Assembly: GCF_009497775.1 (NCBI RefSeq)
Contig: NZ_CP031012.1
Coordinates: 2,232,001-2,296,000, forward strand
Length of the DNA: 64,000 nt
Direction of reading: 5' to 3'
DNA from: Alcaligenes faecalis
Lineage (GTDB): Bacteria; Pseudomonadota; Gammaproteobacteria; Burkholderiales; Burkholderiaceae_B
Part shown: piece by piece, positions 38,304 to 46,833 of the stretch
Position numbering within the stretch: position 1 is the first letter of the stretch
Layout of the letters: every line of letters begins with the position of its first letter
Program-made: the position numbers and the translations under genes
Notes under the pieces: generated by a model
What the model was told of the DNA's origin: nothing
Databases searched by the model: none
What the model saw: the letters and a program-made list of their open reading frames with translations, nothing else

Positions 38304-41300
38304 CAGTGCTGTCCTCCTTGCGAACCGGCCGGCTGTGCAGCCTGCTTGGCCTGTTCTTCCTCGTGCAATTTGGCGGCTTCGCCAAACAGACGAGGTTTGG
38401 TTTTAAAGAGCTTGAGGATCACGACAAAGAAGGTCGGCACCATCAAGACCGCCAAAGGCGTTGCGGCCAACATACCACCCAGCACGCCCAGACCCACGGC
38501 GTTCTGGCTGGCAGCACCCGCACCGGTGGAGGTAGCCAGAGGCACCACACCCAGCACAAAGGCGAAGGAGGTCATCAAGATAGGACGGAAACGCAGGCGA
38601 GCGGCTTCCAGAGTGGCGTCGATCAAGGTAGCACCACGTGCGTAGGCATCCTTGGCAAACTCCACAATCAGAATCGCGTTCTTGGCCGACAGACCGATCA
38701 CCGTCACGATACCCACCTGGAAGTACACGTCGTTAGGCATGCCCAGACCGGAGACCAACAAGACCGAACCCAGCATACCCAGTGGTACGGCCAGCATCAC
38801 GGACAGCGGGATCGCCCAGCTTTCGTACAAGGCAGCCAGCAACATGAACACCACCAGGACAGCCAAGCCCATCAGAATTGCCGACTGACCTGCAGCCTGG
38901 CGCTCCTGATAAGACAGACCTGTCCAGTCCACACCAAAGCCGCTAGGCAACTGCTTCATCAGGTTTTCCATCTCGATCATGGCTTCACCCGAGGTATAGC
39001 CTGGAGCGGGGCCACCACCGATACGGACGGATTCATAGCTGTTGTAACGCACGATCTGTACTGGACCTTGTTCGGTCGTCTGGCTCACAAAGGCCGACAG
39101 CGGAACCATCTTGCCCTCGCTGTTGCGAGCGTTGAGCTTAAGCACATCGTCGATGGTCATGCGGTACGGCGCATCGGCTTGCACCCAGACACTTTGCACT
39201 CGACCCTGGTTGGTAAATTTACCCACGAAGGACGAGCCCAGAGCGCCGCCAATCAAGGCAGAGGCTTCGCTGAAGTTCACACCCAAGGCCGCAGCCTTGT
39301 CACGGTCAATTTCCAGACGGATCTGTTTGCCAGGTCCCAAGCCGGTAATACGCACGCTCTGTGGATCAAACACAGGACTTGCCTTGGCCAAAGCCAGCAA
39401 CTGATCAGCTGCTGCCATCAGGGCATCGTGACCCATGCCGCCACGGTCTTCCAAACGCATATCAATACCCGAGGAGTTACCCAGAGCAGAAATAGCGGGT
39501 GGCACAATCGCGATCACCATGGAGTCGGGCAAACCGAACAGCAGTTGGCCCATGGCCTTGCCAGAAATGGCTTGAGCCGAGTTTTCCTTGCCTTTACGTT
39601 CGTTGAAGTCCTTCAAGGGCACAAAGGCAATAGCCGAGTTCAAACCACTACCGTTAAAGCTGAAGCCCTGCACGGCAATGATGTTTTCAACCTGAGGCTG
39701 CTCTTTGAAGTAGTTCTCGACCGCGGAGATGGTTTCAATCGTACGGTTGGCTGTCGAACCGGCGGGCAGCTCGATGTTGGCAATCACGTAGCCCTGATCT
39801 TCCTCGGGCAAGAATGCGGTTGGCATGCGCATGTACAGGAAACCCAGCACCAGCACCATGATCAGATAGATGAACATCATCCGACCGCCACGACGCAGGG
39901 TCTTGCCAATGAAGCTTTCGTAGCCTTTGGTCGTGCTCGTAAACGCACGGTTGAACCAGCCAAAGAAGCCACGCTTGGTTTCGTGATGGCCCTTAGGGAT
40001 CGGTTTCAACAAGGTCGCGCACAAGGCAGGCGTAAAGGTCAGTGCCAGGAAGCCGGAGAAGGCAATCGACACGGCCATGGCCACCGAGAACTGACGGTAA
40101 ATCACACCCACCGAACCGGCCATGAATGCCAGGGGCAGGAACACGGCCGACAGCACCAGCGTAATACCCACAATAGCGCCACTAATTTGCGGCATGGCTT
40201 TCTTGGTGGCTTCTTTAGGCGAGAGCCCGTCTTCCACCATGATACGTTCGACGTTCTCCACCACCACGATCGCGTCGTCCACCAAAATACCAATGGCCAG
40301 CACCATCGCGAACATGGTCAGCACGTTCACGGACATGCCCAGCACCTGCATCACCGCAAACGCTCCCAGAATAGCCACCGGCACCACCAGTGCAGGGATC
40401 AGGGTGTAGCGCACGTTTTGCAGAAACACGTACATCACGATGAACACCAGCACCATGGCTTCCAGCAAGGTGTAAACCACCTGGGTGATGGACTTGTCCA
40501 CGTAGGGCGAGGTGTCGTAAGGAATGTCGTAGCGGATGTTTTCCGGGAAGAACTCGGCCAACTTCTCCATTTCGACTTTAATTGCCGCGGCGGTATCCAG
40601 CGCGTTCGCTTCAGGCAGCAAGGAGATAGCAAAAGCCGCTGTCGGCTTGCTGTTCAGACGAGCACCAAACTGGTAGTTGTCCGCCCCCACTTCCACACGA
40701 GCCACGTCCTTGATACGCACGGTCGAGCCATCAGCCTGCGAGCGCAGAATGATGTTTTCAAACTCTTCCACGGTTGCCAGCTGACCATTAACCGTAATCG
40801 GCGCAGCCACACGTTGGCTGTCCTGGTTAGGCGGGCCACCCAGAATACCGGCAGACACCAGCATGTTTTGCTGACGAATGGCGTTGGTCACATCCGCTGG
40901 GCTCATCTGGTAACCGACCAGCTTGGCAGGGTCCAGCCACACACGCATGGCGCGACCGGCTGCAAACAGCTGGAAGCGAGCCACACCAGGAACACGGGAA
41001 ATCGTGTTCTTGATATTGCGTTCGATGTAGTCGGCCAGAGCTGTCTGATCCAGGCTGCCGTCCGTGGAGGACAAGGTCACCACTTGCAGAAAGCCTGTAC
41101 TGGACTGCTCCACGTGCAGGCCCTGCTCCATCACCGCTGTCGGCAAGGACGCGGTAATGTTGCTGACCCGGTTCTGGACGTCCACCTGAGCCATGTCAGG
41201 ATTGGTACCAGGACGGAAAGTGGCGGTGATTTCGGTCGAGCCGTAGGAGTCACTGACGGACTCGTAGTACAGCAGGCCCTTGGCACCGTTCAGCTGATCT

Positions 41301-41497
41301 TCGATCACACTGGCTACCGTGCTGGCAACGTCTTCCGCCGTTGCACCCGGGTAGGTCGCCCGGATGGAGACTGAAGGAGGTGCCACATCGGGATACTGCG
41401 CTACTGGCATATTGGGCAAAGCCAATAAGCCAAATAGCGTGATCGCCAAGGCAACGACCCACGCAAAAATGGGCCTTTCAATAAAAAACTGAGGCAT
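38303..41497 (-). CDS. RND multidrug efflux pump, HAE1 family (AcrB/MexB-like)
   Basis: Proton-driven drug transporter of 1064 residues with 12 predicted membrane helices and two large periplasmic loops. Begins MPQFFIERPIFAWVVALAIT, a hallmark of AcrB-type pumps. The proton-relay Asp pair lies in GILVDDAIVVVENVER (D407/D408 by AcrB numbering), with the matching Lys/Thr helices in the second half (GLSAKNAILIVEFAKD). Substrate range cannot be read from sequence. No repressor gene is adjacent. Confidence 0.95.
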   Translation of the reverse strand: MPQFFIERPIFAWVVALAITLFGLLALPNMPVAQYPDVAPPSVSIRATYPGATAEDVASTVASVIEDQLNGAKGLLYYESVSDSYGSTEITATFRPGTNPDMAQVDVQNRVSNITASLPTAVMEQGLHVEQSSTGFLQVVTLSSTDGSLDQTALADYIERNIKNTISRVPGVARFQLFAAGRAMRVWLDPAKLVGYQMSPADVTNAIRQQNMLVSAGILGGPPNQDSQRVAAPITVNGQLATVEEFENIILRSQADGSTVRIKDVARVEVGADNYQFGARLNSKPTAAFAISLLPEANALDTAAAIKVEMEKLAEFFPENIRYDIPYDTSPYVDKSITQVVYTLLEAMVLVFIVMYVFLQNVRYTLIPALVVPVAILGAFAVMQVLGMSVNVLTMFAMVLAIGILVDDAIVVVENVERIMVEDGLSPKEATKKAMPQISGAIVGITLVLSAVFLPLAFMAGSVGVIYRQFSVAMAVSIAFSGFLALTFTPALCATLLKPIPKGHHETKRGFFGWFNRAFTSTTKGYESFIGKTLRRGGRMMFIYLIMVLVLGFLYMRMPTAFLPEEDQGYVIANIELPAGSTANRTIETISAVENYFKEQPQVENIIAVQGFSFNGSGLNSAIAFVPLKDFNERKGKENSAQAISGKAMGQLLFGLPDSMVIAIVPPAISALGNSSGIDMRLEDRGGMGHDALMAAADQLLALAKASPVFDPQSVRITGLGPGKQIRLEIDRDKAAALGVNFSEASALIGGALGSSFVGKFTNQGRVQSVWVQADAPYRMTIDDVLKLNARNSEGKMVPLSAFVSQTTEQGPVQIVRYNSYESVRIGGGPAPGYTSGEAMIEMENLMKQLPSGFGVDWTGLSYQERQAAGQSAILMGLAVLVVFMLLAALYESWAIPLSVMLAVPLGMLGSVLLVSGLGMPNDVYFQVGIVTVIGLSAKNAILIVEFAKDAYARGATLIDATLEAARLRFRPILMTSFAFVLGVVPLATSTGAGAASQNAVGLGVLGGMLAATPLAVLMVPTFFVVILKLFKTKPRLFGEAAKLHEEEQAKQAAQPAGSQGGQH

Positions 41498-41502
41498 GTC
41501 GC

Positions 41503-42741
41503 TTACTCGCTAGACTTGGCTTCGTTTGGCTCAGCAGCGGCGGCCGGTTCCTGTGCGGGAGCCGCATCAGGGGCAGGCGCAGCGGCTGACTTGTTGCCCT
41601 TCCAGGGAATTGTCTGGACAGGAGCACCGGGACGAATTTTCTGGAAGCCTTCGACAATGATCTGGTCGCCGGCTTGCAGGCCTTTGTTGACCACATACTG
41701 ACCATCGCTCTCAGGTCCCAACACGACAGGTACGGACTGGGCTTTCTCTTCACGAACCACGTAAATATTAGAGGCACCATCCGAGGTGTACTGAACAGCC
41801 TGCGCGGGCACCAGCAAGGCATCCGGAATCACGCCTTGTTCCAGACGGACGCGTACGTACATGCCGGGCAAGAGGATTTCATCAGGGTTCGGGAACACGG
41901 CACGCAAGGTGACCTGCGAGGTAGATGGATCCACGCTGACACCGCTAAACAGCAAAGCGCCGTCCTGATCGTACAGGGAGCCATCCTCCAGCACGGCCTT
42001 GGCTTTGGCCTGACCTTCACCGGCCGACTTCAATGTACCGGCGGCCATGGCGCGACGCAGTTGCGTCAGTTCAGCAGTGGAACGCGTCACGTCAATATAG
42101 ACACGGTCCAGTTGCTGCACGGTAGCCATATGTGTGGCGTTGGCGGCCGAGACCAGAGCACCTTCGGTAATCAGGGACTTGCCAATACGACCCGACACGG
42201 GCGACACAATCTTGGTGTAGCCCAGATCAATATTGGCGCTGTCCAGAGTTGCCTGTGCAGCGGCAATGGCAGCATCAGCCTGCATGGCGCGGGCCTTGGC
42301 GTTGTCGTAATCCTGACGGGAAACCGCATTTTCCTTGATCAGGCGCTCGTAACGCTGGGCCAATTGCTTGGCGCTTTGTGCGTCGGCCTGAGCATTTTTC
42401 AGCTGAGCGGCAGCCTGGTTGCGAACTGCGCGGTACGGAGCCGGGTCAATGGTAAACAAGAGCTGGTCTTGTTTGACATCAGCGCCCTGCTCAAAGTTGA
42501 TCTCTTCCACAATCCCGGAAACACGGGCGCGGATTTGTGCATCTTTAATTGCTTCGACTCGTCCAGGCAGCTCGGAGAACAACTCGGTAGAGGTCGGTTG
42601 GACGGTAATCACACTGACCGGGACCTTCATCCCGCCGGCCGGAGCTTGAGGCTCTTTGTTGCCGCAAGCGGCGAGCAGAACCAAGGAAGAGAAGGCAGCA
42701 ATGCGAAAAGTCTGCCGACCCAACAAGCTTTGAAATGACAT
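41503..42741 (-). CDS. RND efflux periplasmic adaptor lipoprotein (AcrA/MexA-like)
   Basis: 412 residues from the ATG at 42741-42739 with AGGAG upstream. The signal peptide ends in the lipobox LLAACG (Cys about residue 26). Next come the barrel-sandwich/lipoyl half-motifs (ELPGRVEAIKDAQIRARVSG), the alpha-helical hairpin (about 100-165) and the membrane-proximal domain, with a Pro/Ala-rich tail after about 385. First gene of the three-gene efflux operon; the pump starts 5 nt after it. Confidence 0.94.
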   Translation of the reverse strand: MSFQSLLGRQTFRIAAFSSLVLLAACGNKEPQAPAGGMKVPVSVITVQPTSTELFSELPGRVEAIKDAQIRARVSGIVEEINFEQGADVKQDQLLFTIDPAPYRAVRNQAAAQLKNAQADAQSAKQLAQRYERLIKENAVSRQDYDNAKARAMQADAAIAAAQATLDSANIDLGYTKIVSPVSGRIGKSLITEGALVSAANATHMATVQQLDRVYIDVTRSTAELTQLRRAMAAGTLKSAGEGQAKAKAVLEDGSLYDQDGALLFSGVSVDPSTSQVTLRAVFPNPDEILLPGMYVRVRLEQGVIPDALLVPAQAVQYTSDGASNIYVVREEKAQSVPVVLGPESDGQYVVNKGLQAGDQIIVEGFQKIRPGAPVQTIPWKGNKSAAAPAPDAAPAQEPAAAAEPNEAKSSE

Positions 42742-42771
42742 GAAGAACTCCTGAGCTAAGCGTTGCATGGG

Positions 42772-42800
42772 AGTTTAACGCTTAAACTGACTGGATTGTA
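42772..42800 (-). promoter_or_regulatory. Candidate operator and -10 box of the efflux operon
   Basis: AGTTTAA-CGC-TTAAACT (42772-42788) is a perfect dyad 30 nt before the adaptor ATG. A TACAAT on the minus strand (42800-42795) places the predicted transcript start at the edge of the dyad. This suggests a repressor site at +1, as for TetR-type control of RND pumps; the regulator is not local. Confidence 0.5.
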
Positions 42801-42987
42801 TGGTTTGGACAAGCAGCAAGTATATGTCGAAAAAGCCCAAATCAAACAGGAAAATTTGCGATGAGACTCATTCCTATCTTGCAATCGTTTGGCGACTACG
42901 ATTAGCCAGTTACCCCCTTGCACTTGCCCCGTCGTCTGCCCACGTCAAAAGAACACGTATTATCATATACCTAGGGTTTTTTGAATA

Positions 42988-43027
42988 TAAAAAAACCGCG
43001 TTTACCCCCTAGAGTTCACGCGGTTTT
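42988..43027 (-). terminator. Terminator of the ABC importer operon
   Basis: AAAACCGCGT (42992-43001) pairs perfectly with ACGCGGTTTT (43018-43027) around a 16-nt loop. Seven T follow on the minus strand. It lies 21 nt after the ATPase stop. Confidence 0.85.
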
Positions 43028-43048
43028 CCAGATCCGGAATAGTGCTTT

Positions 43049-43843
43049 CTAACCTAGCAATAAACTATCATCGGCTAGTGTTTCACCCCGCACCCGCTCG
43101 AACATCTCCAGCAGATCCCGCACATCCAGACCCTGGCGCTGCTCGCCGCTGACATCCAGCACCACCTTGCCCTGGTGCAGCATCACGGTGCGGTCACCCA
43201 CATCCAGAGCCTGACGCATGCTGTGCGTAACCATCATGGTGGTCAGGCCACCTTCACGCACAATACGATTGGTCAGCTGCAAAACAAAGTCCGCTGTACG
43301 CGGGTCCAGTGCGGCCGTATGTTCGTCCAGCAGCAAGATCTTGGAAGGACGCAAGGCTGCCATCAACAAGCTGACCGCCTGACGTTGGCCACCCGACAAT
43401 AAACCGATGCGGTCTGTCAGACGGTTTTCCAAACCCAGACCCAGCGTTTCCAGACGCTCTGCAAATTCAGCGCGCATGGAGTGACGGACGGCACGGCTCA
43501 GACCACGGCGACTGCCACGGCAGGTGGCCAACGCCATATTCTCTTCAATGGTCAGATCTTCACAGGTCCCGGCCATCGGATCCTGAAATACACGCGCAAC
43601 CCAGTTGGCACGTTCCCACACCGGGCGGCGAGTCACGTCCACGTTATCGATCATGATTTGGCCATCATCGACAGACTGGTCGCCCGAGATCGCATTCAGA
43701 AAGGTGGACTTGCCCGCGCCGTTCGAACCGATCACAGTCACAAACTGCCCTTCGGGAATGGTCAGGGACAGCCCGCGCAAGGCACGGGTTTCAATAGGCG
43801 TACCTGGGTTAAAGGTCAGGGACAGGTTTTTTGCTTCTAACAT
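43049..43843 (-). CDS. ABC transporter ATP-binding protein
   Basis: 264 residues. Walker A GSNGAGKST near residue 40, Q-loop VFQDPMAGTCEDL, signature LLSGGQRQAVSLL near residue 150, Walker B ILLLDEHTAALDP and the switch His in MMVTHSM are complete. It overlaps the permease stop by one base (TAATG). With the permease and the ABC_sub_bind-type binding protein it forms a minimal importer. Gram-positive relatives of this three-gene type carry tryptophan or tyrosine; the substrate here is unknown. Confidence 0.9.
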   Translation of the reverse strand: MLEAKNLSLTFNPGTPIETRALRGLSLTIPEGQFVTVIGSNGAGKSTFLNAISGDQSVDDGQIMIDNVDVTRRPVWERANWVARVFQDPMAGTCEDLTIEENMALATCRGSRRGLSRAVRHSMRAEFAERLETLGLGLENRLTDRIGLLSGGQRQAVSLLMAALRPSKILLLDEHTAALDPRTADFVLQLTNRIVREGGLTTMMVTHSMRQALDVGDRTVMLHQGKVVLDVSGEQRQGLDVRDLLEMFERVRGETLADDSLLLG

Positions 43844-44739
43844 TACTGGGCCCCCTTCTGTTTACGAGCACGCTTTTTCTTGAGCAATGGAATCACCAGC
43901 GCCACGGTAACCAGCAAGGCGGTAACCAGGTTCAAGTCCTGAGCTTTCAGGCCGATCACATCGGCATTCAGGGCCAAAGCAATAAAGAAGCGGTACAGAA
44001 TGGCACCCAGCACCACGGCCAAGGTGGCGTAGAACAGTTTGCGTGCGGGCAAGATACTTTCACCCACAATCACGGCGGCCAGACCAATCACGATGGTTCC
44101 GATACCCATGGAGATATCCGCCCCACCCTGCGACTGAGCAAACAAGGCACCGGCCAAGGCGACCAGCGCATTGGAAATCGCCATGCCCAGCAAGAGCATA
44201 TTGCCGGTGGCCACGCCTTGCGCACGCGCCATACGCGCATTGGCACCGGTAGCACGCATGGCCAGACCCGTTTGCGTACCAAAGAACCAGTCCAGCGCCA
44301 GCTTGGCAATGATCACCAAACCGATCAGCAGCAAAGGACGGGCAATATAGTCAGCGATGGATTCAGGCTGCAGAATCGTGAAGACCGTCGGTTCCATGAT
44401 CAGGGGCACATTGGGGCGACCCATGATGCGCAAGTTGATGGAATACAAGGCAATCATCATCAGGATACTGGCCAGCAGATCCATGATTTTCAGGCGTACG
44501 TTCAACCAGCCGGTAATCGTGCCAGCAATGGCACCGGCGAAGGTGGCCACTACAGTCGCCAGAAAAGGATCATTACCCTGGCTGATCAGGATGGCGGCAA
44601 CGGCCCCACCCAAAGGAAAACTGCCATCGACCGTCAGGTCAGGAAATCGCAAGATGCGAAAAGAAATCAGAACACCCAGAGCAACCAGTCCGAAAATCAG
44701 ACCAATCTCCAGGGCCCCCCACATTGAATAAATAGACAT
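43843..44739 (-). CDS. ABC transporter permease
   Basis: 298 residues with eight or more hydrophobic helices, of the branched-chain/sugar-type permease fold (GLIFGLVALGVLISFRILRFPDLTVDGSF at the N-terminus). The C-terminal tail is Lys/Arg-rich. Only one permease gene is present, so it would act as a homodimer. The conserved-looking stretch GANARMARAQGV near residue 185 is a likely ATPase-contact loop. Confidence 0.88.
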   Translation of the reverse strand: MSIYSMWGALEIGLIFGLVALGVLISFRILRFPDLTVDGSFPLGGAVAAILISQGNDPFLATVVATFAGAIAGTITGWLNVRLKIMDLLASILMMIALYSINLRIMGRPNVPLIMEPTVFTILQPESIADYIARPLLLIGLVIIAKLALDWFFGTQTGLAMRATGANARMARAQGVATGNMLLLGMAISNALVALAGALFAQSQGGADISMGIGTIVIGLAAVIVGESILPARKLFYATLAVVLGAILYRFFIALALNADVIGLKAQDLNLVTALLVTVALVIPLLKKKRARKQKGAQ

Positions 44740-44759
44740 ATTGTTGGACGTCTAGGATA

Positions 44760-44797
44760 CAAAAGAAACAGGCGGGCAGCTTGTGGCAACCCACCTG
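44760..44797 (-). terminator. Attenuator-like hairpin between binding-protein and permease genes
   Basis: CAGGTGGG and CCCGCCTG (44797-44790 with 44776-44769 on the minus strand) form an 8-bp stem with one G-U pair, followed by TTTCTTTTG. A partial terminator here would give more binding protein than permease, a common arrangement in importers. Confidence 0.5.
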
Positions 44798-44818
44798 CAA
44801 GAAGCAGTCAGCTCAGGC

Positions 44819-45787
44819 TTATTCGACGATTTTTGTAGCGGACTTCACGAAGTCCTCGTTGAGCGAAACGCCTTGGCGCTTGGCAGCGCCCGGATTGACA
44901 TACAGTTCCAGATTGCTGCTGGTCTCGGAGGCCATATCGCCGGGTTTTTCACCCTTCAGAATACGGACAACCTGCTGACCGGTTTGCAGACCCAGGTTGT
45001 AGTAGTTCACGCCCAAGGCCGCGATCGCACCACGGGCCACACTGTCGGTGTCCGAAGCAATCAAAGGTACTTTGGCATCCACGCCCACTTTCACCAGGGA
45101 CTCGTAAGCCGACACCACGTTGTTGTCGGTATTGGTGTAGATCACATCGACCTTGCCCACCAGGCTACGGGCAGCCGCACCCACGTCCACGGTACGAGGC
45201 GCGGTGGCTTCCACCAGCGTCATGCCGTGCTTGGGCAGCAGTTCTTTCATTTCCTTGACGACCACGGCGGAGTTGGCTTCACCGGGGTTGTAAACCATAC
45301 CCACGCGCTTGGCATCGGGGACGACTTTCTTGATCAGATCAACCTGAGCTTCCAGTGCCAGGGCATCGGACACACCCGTCACGTTGGTGCCCGAAGGCTC
45401 CATGCTGGGCACCAGGTGCGCCACCACGGGATCGGTCACAGCCGAGTACACCACCGGAATGGTCTTGGTTGCCGACACGACGGCCTGAGCCGAAGGAGTG
45501 GAAATAGCCACAATAACGTCAGCCTTGTCGCCAACGAACTTGCGCGCGATCTGGGCTGCAATCGCAGGGTTGCCCTGCGCGGTCTGAAACTGCCATTTGA
45601 AGCCCGAAGCTTCGTTGTAACCGGCATCGGTCAGTGCTTTGTGTACCCCATCCTTAATGGCGTCCAAGGCCGGATGTTCCACAATCGACGATACCGATAC
45701 AGATTGCGCATGAACTGCAGCGCCCGACATCAATCCCACACAAGCCAAAGCGGCCGCCACCTGATGCACCGATCTGATCAGTTTCAT
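44819..45787 (-). CDS. ABC transporter substrate-binding protein (ABC_sub_bind/TrpX type)
   Basis: 322 residues with a cleavable signal peptide ending AVHA about residue 27. Two-lobed periplasmic binding fold of the ABC_sub_bind family: VSSIVEHPALDAIKDGV near the start, FVGDKADVIVAISTPSAQAV, VYSAVTDPVVAHLVPS and RVGMVYNPGEANS follow in family order. No ligand can be assigned. First gene of the importer operon. Confidence 0.9.
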   Translation of the reverse strand: MKLIRSVHQVAAALACVGLMSGAAVHAQSVSVSSIVEHPALDAIKDGVHKALTDAGYNEASGFKWQFQTAQGNPAIAAQIARKFVGDKADVIVAISTPSAQAVVSATKTIPVVYSAVTDPVVAHLVPSMEPSGTNVTGVSDALALEAQVDLIKKVVPDAKRVGMVYNPGEANSAVVVKEMKELLPKHGMTLVEATAPRTVDVGAAARSLVGKVDVIYTNTDNNVVSAYESLVKVGVDAKVPLIASDTDSVARGAIAALGVNYYNLGLQTGQQVVRILKGEKPGDMASETSSNLELYVNPGAAKRQGVSLNEDFVKSATKIVE

Positions 45788-45885
45788 CCAATACTCCTTA
45801 GATGCAAAAAAACGAAAATTTTAGGTGTTTAGTCTAACGCGAACGGCAGGACTTTGACCCTTGAGGTAATCCCTGCCCCGCTACT

Positions 45886-46647
45886 TTACTGGTCCTGCAT
45901 CTGGCGACGGAACGAGAGCAGTTCCCTGGCCCAACGTGTAGCCGGCAAACCATAATCGGCCTGCACCTGCTCGGCCCGACTGAGCAGCTCTCCGGCCGTC
46001 ATCTCCAGCGTGCTGCCCTTGAAGGCCAGAACCACCTGATTGCCCTCGTCCATCTCGGGCAAGAGCAATACTTTGCCATTAAAGGCTTCACGAATGTTGT
46101 CAATATTATGTTTGAAGCTGGGATGTGCGCCAAAAAGATTGACGGTCATGATGCCTTCGTCGTCCAGAACCGCACGGCAATCCTGGTAGAACTCCAGGCT
46201 GTCACGCACCGGGCCTTCGGCGTGGGCGTCGTACAAGTCCACCATCAAGGCGCGATACTGGCTGTGCTGCTCGCTATCTTGCACCCAGACCCCGGCGTCG
46301 GCCTGATCAATCAGGGAGCGCGGGCTGCGCGGCAAGCGAAAGAAGGCATTGCACATGCCAATCACCGATGGGTTCCACTCCACCGTCTGCACCTGGCTGC
46401 TGGTCTGCTTCAAACAGAAACGCAGCAAGGAACCCGCCCCCAGGCCCAGAATGGCCAGTTTGTGTTCGGGTTTGGGGTCTTCCATAAATAGCAGCCAGGC
46501 CATCATCTGTTGTGTGTAGGCCAAGACCAATTCAGCGGGCTTGCGAATACGCATGGCACCTTGAATCCACTCCGTTCCAAAGTGCAGATAACGGATCCCT
46601 TCGCTTTCCGACAACGTAGGACTATCGTCCCCCTGCTCACCAGCCAT
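45886..46647 (-). CDS. Spermidine-synthase-like methyltransferase-fold protein
   Basis: 253 residues. SAM-type Rossmann motif LAILGLGAGSLLRFCLK near residue 65 and the acidic strand VQTVEWNPSVIGMCN. RALMVDLYDAHAEG near residue 135 resembles the spermidine synthase Asp region, but typical polyamine-site residues are not obvious. The N-terminal LHFGTEWIQGAMRI fits the SpeE-like group that lacks a decarboxylase partner. Function unknown. A monocistronic minus-strand gene upstream of the ABC operon. Confidence 0.75.
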   Translation of the reverse strand: MAGEQGDDSPTLSESEGIRYLHFGTEWIQGAMRIRKPAELVLAYTQQMMAWLLFMEDPKPEHKLAILGLGAGSLLRFCLKQTSSQVQTVEWNPSVIGMCNAFFRLPRSPRSLIDQADAGVWVQDSEQHSQYRALMVDLYDAHAEGPVRDSLEFYQDCRAVLDDEGIMTVNLFGAHPSFKHNIDNIREAFNGKVLLLPEMDEGNQVVLAFKGSTLEMTAGELLSRAEQVQADYGLPATRWARELLSFRRQMQDQ

Positions 46648-46748
46648 GAAACTCTTCCTTGCAAATCAGTCAGACCACCCCGCTCAAACAAGTGCCACGC
46701 GGCACCCGACACAATCCTGAACCTGGATATAAGCTGACGACAGAGAAA

Positions 46749-46790
46749 ACAGCGCCGGAAGGCGGCATTGCGCCACTTCCGGCGTTTTTT
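46749..46790. terminator. Terminator after the first thiolase
   Basis: CGCCGGAAG pairs with CTTCCGGCG (46753-46761 with 46776-46784). Six T follow on the plus strand; the thiolase side (minus) is followed by CTGTTTTCTC. It starts 50 nt after the thiolase stop. It shares CCACTTCCGGC with the second thiolase terminator. Confidence 0.7.
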
Positions 46791-46833
46791 AGCAAGGCGC
46801 CATCATAACAGCGATCACCTGATGGGGAACGGC

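Larger units (their letters stand above)
42742..43048. other. Intergenic region between the efflux operon and the ABC importer
   Basis: About 300 bp with the efflux promoter and operator on one side and the ABC terminator on the other. The middle part (42810-42985) shows no convincing gene; a 70-codon plus-strand frame has no ribosome site and ends inside the terminator. Confidence 0.6.

Noticed and set aside
38306..41374. Long plus-strand open frame opposite the RND pump
   Set aside because: His/Gln-rich nonsense composition typical of an antisense shadow; the pump gene is intact on the other strand.
42800..43012. 70-codon plus-strand frame between the efflux and ABC operons
   Set aside because: No ribosome site, runs into the ABC terminator and covers the efflux promoter.
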